DNA from: Sphingomonas sp. CL5.1
GTDB lineage: Bacteria > Pseudomonadota > Alphaproteobacteria > Sphingomonadales > Sphingomonadaceae
Assembly (NCBI RefSeq): GCF_013344685.1
Contig: NZ_CP050137.1
Location: 2,225,001 to 2,289,000, forward strand
DNA length: 64,000 nt
Reading direction: 5' to 3'
The position numbers were made by a program, and so were the translations under genes. Numbering within the stretch: the first letter of the stretch is position 1; each line of letters begins with the position of its first letter. Shown in pieces: positions 62,488 through 64,000 of the stretch. The notes below the pieces were generated by a model, which saw only the letters and a list, made by a program, of their open reading frames with translations, searched no databases and was not told the origin of the DNA.

Positions 62488-63810
62488 ATGAGGATTCGCG
62501 CGATCGCCGGCCTGAGCCTGTCGGCGCTGATGCTCGGCGGCACGATGGTCGGCTGCGCGCAGGACGGGGCGGGCATCGCCTCCGCCAGCAGCCGCGACGA
62601 GGCGGCGATGGCGAAGCGCGCCGTCGCCAGCGCCGAAAAGGCGCGCAAGGCGCTGGCGAAGGAGCAAGCGGCGCAGGCCGTGCCCTTCGCGGAAACCGCC
62701 GTGGCGATGCAGCCGCGCGACGCCGGCTATCGCGCCCTGCTGGCGCAGAGCTATCTCAAGGCGGGGCGCTTCGCCTCGGCCGAAGCCGCTTATGGCGACG
62801 TGCTGACGCTGACGCCGGACGATTCGCGCGCGGCGCTCAATCTCGCACTGGCGCAGATCGCCGGCGGGCATTGGGAGGCGGCGCGCAAGACGCTCGACGC
62901 TCATGAAGCGCGGATCGACCCGACCGACCTCGGCCTCGCCCTCGCGCTGGCCGGCAACCCGGCGCGCGGCGTCGACGTGCTGATCGCCGCGACCCGCTCG
63001 CCCACGGCCTCCGCCAAGACCCGCCAGAATCTTGCGCTGGCCTTCGCGCTCGCCGGGCGGTGGCAGGAGGCGCGCAACATGGCCGGCCTCGATCTCGCGC
63101 CGGCCGACGCCGACCAGCGGATCATGCAATGGGCAGCCTTCGCCAAGCCGAACCAAGCCGCCGATCAGGTCGCCGCGCTGCTCGGCGTGACGCCGGTGGC
63201 GGACCCCGGCCAGCCGGTCGCGCTGGCGCTCAACGCCTCGGTGCCGGTCGCTGTCGCCAATAATGACGCTGGCGCGGCGGTGATGGCGGCGCCCGAGCCG
63301 AAACCGAAGACGGTCGCGATCGCGGCGGCATCGCCCGCGCCGGTGGTGGAAACGGCCGCGCCGCCGGCGGTGGCGAAGATCACCTTCGCTCCGCGCCGCG
63401 AGTTCGTGCAGGCGCTTCCCGCCGTCGCCTTCACGCCCGCGAACATCGGCAAGGCGCCGATCAACGAGACGGTGCGCCGCCCCGCTGCCTCCTCCTTGCC
63501 GCGCGTGCGCGAGAAGGGCGACTGGTATGTCCAGATCGGCGCCTATGATTCGGCCGATGTCGCGCGCGATGCCTGGGCGCGCGCGCGGCAGCGTTTCGCC
63601 GGCTTCTCCGGCACCGCGCCGGCCGGCATGACCTTCAAGACCGCGAGCCGCGAATATTATCGCCTGTCGGTCGGCGGCTTCTCGCGCGCCGATGCCGACG
63701 CCACCTGCCGCGCCTATCGCGCGAAGGGCGGGACGTGCTTCGTCCGCGCGGGCGCGGGCGACCAGATCGCGCAATGGGCGAAGGGCGGGGTGCAGGTCGC
63801 CGCGCGCTGA
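62488..63810 (+). CDS. TPR and SPOR-domain lipoprotein
   Basis: A 440-residue lipoprotein. The signal is LSLSALMLGGTMVGC (Cys ~24). TPR-like helices cover ~45-215 (AGYRALLAQSYLKAGRFASA, RAALNLALAQIAGGHWEAAR), a Pro/Ala/Val linker follows, and a SPOR domain (~345-440) has WYVQIGAYDSADVARDAW and ending EYYRLSVGGFSR. It probably acts at the division septum. ATG at 62488 is seven bases after GGGGA; ATG at 62482 sits too close to it. It follows the ParA partner by 22 bases and is a functional echo of the divergent Sel1/SPOR gene. Confidence 0.88.
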   Translation: MRIRAIAGLSLSALMLGGTMVGCAQDGAGIASASSRDEAAMAKRAVASAEKARKALAKEQAAQAVPFAETAVAMQPRDAGYRALLAQSYLKAGRFASAEAAYGDVLTLTPDDSRAALNLALAQIAGGHWEAARKTLDAHEARIDPTDLGLALALAGNPARGVDVLIAATRSPTASAKTRQNLALAFALAGRWQEARNMAGLDLAPADADQRIMQWAAFAKPNQAADQVAALLGVTPVADPGQPVALALNASVPVAVANNDAGAAVMAAPEPKPKTVAIAAASPAPVVETAAPPAVAKITFAPRREFVQALPAVAFTPANIGKAPINETVRRPAASSLPRVREKGDWYVQIGAYDSADVARDAWARARQRFAGFSGTAPAGMTFKTASREYYRLSVGGFSRADADATCRAYRAKGGTCFVRAGAGDQIAQWAKGGVQVAAR

Positions 63811-63837
63811 CCTGCGATCCTGACGGCGCGCGCGGGA

Positions 63838-64000
63838 TCAGCCGATCTCGCGCCCGCCCTTGAACACCCGGCGCACGCGGCCCTGCACTGGGAGGCCGTC
63901 GAACGGCGTGTTGCCGGCCTTGCCGGCCATCCGCTCCGCGTCGATCCGCCACGGCGCCTGATCGTCGATCAGGATGACGTCGCCCGGCGCGCCCGGCGCC
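63838..64000 (-). CDS. pyrC: Dihydroorotase, C-terminal part (cut by window edge)
   Basis: The last 53 codons of a dihydroorotase-type amidohydrolase, running off the window. The C-terminal pattern GDVILIDDQAPWRIDAERM, KAGNTPFDGLPVQGR matches the class of dihydroorotases that end in a short beta-sandwich segment. It would cyclise carbamoyl-aspartate to dihydroorotate in pyrimidine synthesis. The assignment rests on this tail only; the active-site half is outside. Confidence 0.72.
   Translation of the reverse strand, partial: APGAPGDVILIDDQAPWRIDAERMAGKAGNTPFDGLPVQGRVRRVFKGGREIG

Overview
The window is a 64 kb piece of a high-GC alphaproteobacterial chromosome, almost certainly a sphingomonad (Sphingomonas-like). 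The signs are two large TonB-dependent receptors, a PEPxxWA-CTERM protein, an alphaproteobacterial-type SspB, an ATP12-family F1-ATPase chaperone, a his cluster with a YciI gene inside it, and frequent ATGA/TGATG stop-start overlaps. No phage, plasmid, IS element or CRISPR array was recognised.

Layout. 1-1363: end of an rRNA operon (23S, 5S, terminator, tRNA-fMet). 1505-5820: leftward his genes (hisB, YciI, hisH, hisA, small membrane protein, hisF) followed by a low-GC SMP-30/gluconolactonase gene. 5906-13419: housekeeping genes (sspB, fumC, gmk, ATP12, PaiB-type, RluC-type) and several tiny membrane proteins; a palindromic repeat at 10438-10580 supplies the end of the PaiB-type gene. 13421-16692: LysR regulator with a YeiH-type exporter, tRNA-Pro, a PEP-CTERM protein and a GlsB-type protein.

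16729-27783 is a carbohydrate-uptake locus. A LacI-type repressor with a clear operator faces a tightly overlapped operon: TonB receptor, lipoprotein alpha/beta hydrolase, GH1 glycosidase, two HSL-type esterases, an MFS transporter and a cytoplasmic GH37 trehalase. The gene set suggests import of an esterified glycoside, periplasmic deacylation and deglycosylation, then cytosolic hydrolysis of trehalose or a similar disaccharide.

28003-40507 is the most unusual part: four consecutive very large genes (981, 1105, 1507 and 572 residues) behind an AT-rich promoter region. The first has a DUF6603-type region. The others resemble conserved families for which I know no function. None has an evident signal peptide, enzyme motif or phage motif. 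This is the best candidate for an undescribed system.

40613-47440 looks like a catabolic cluster: MarR regulator, tandem NTF2/SnoaL protein, Nu-class GST-like protein, NTF2-like protein, TonB receptor and two SDR oxidoreductases, one with His where the catalytic Tyr should be. 47587-59032 holds tRNA-Ile(CAT), a small lipoprotein, an M28 peptidase, leuA with an unannotated leucine leader peptide and attenuator-like RNA, TMEM175 and YceI proteins, ilvC-ilvN-ilvB, miaA and serB. 59042-64000 holds a nitrilase, a Sel1/SPOR protein, an orphan ParA with a small partner, a TPR/SPOR lipoprotein, and the end of a dihydroorotase gene cut by the window edge. No stretch over 300 bases lacks a gene.
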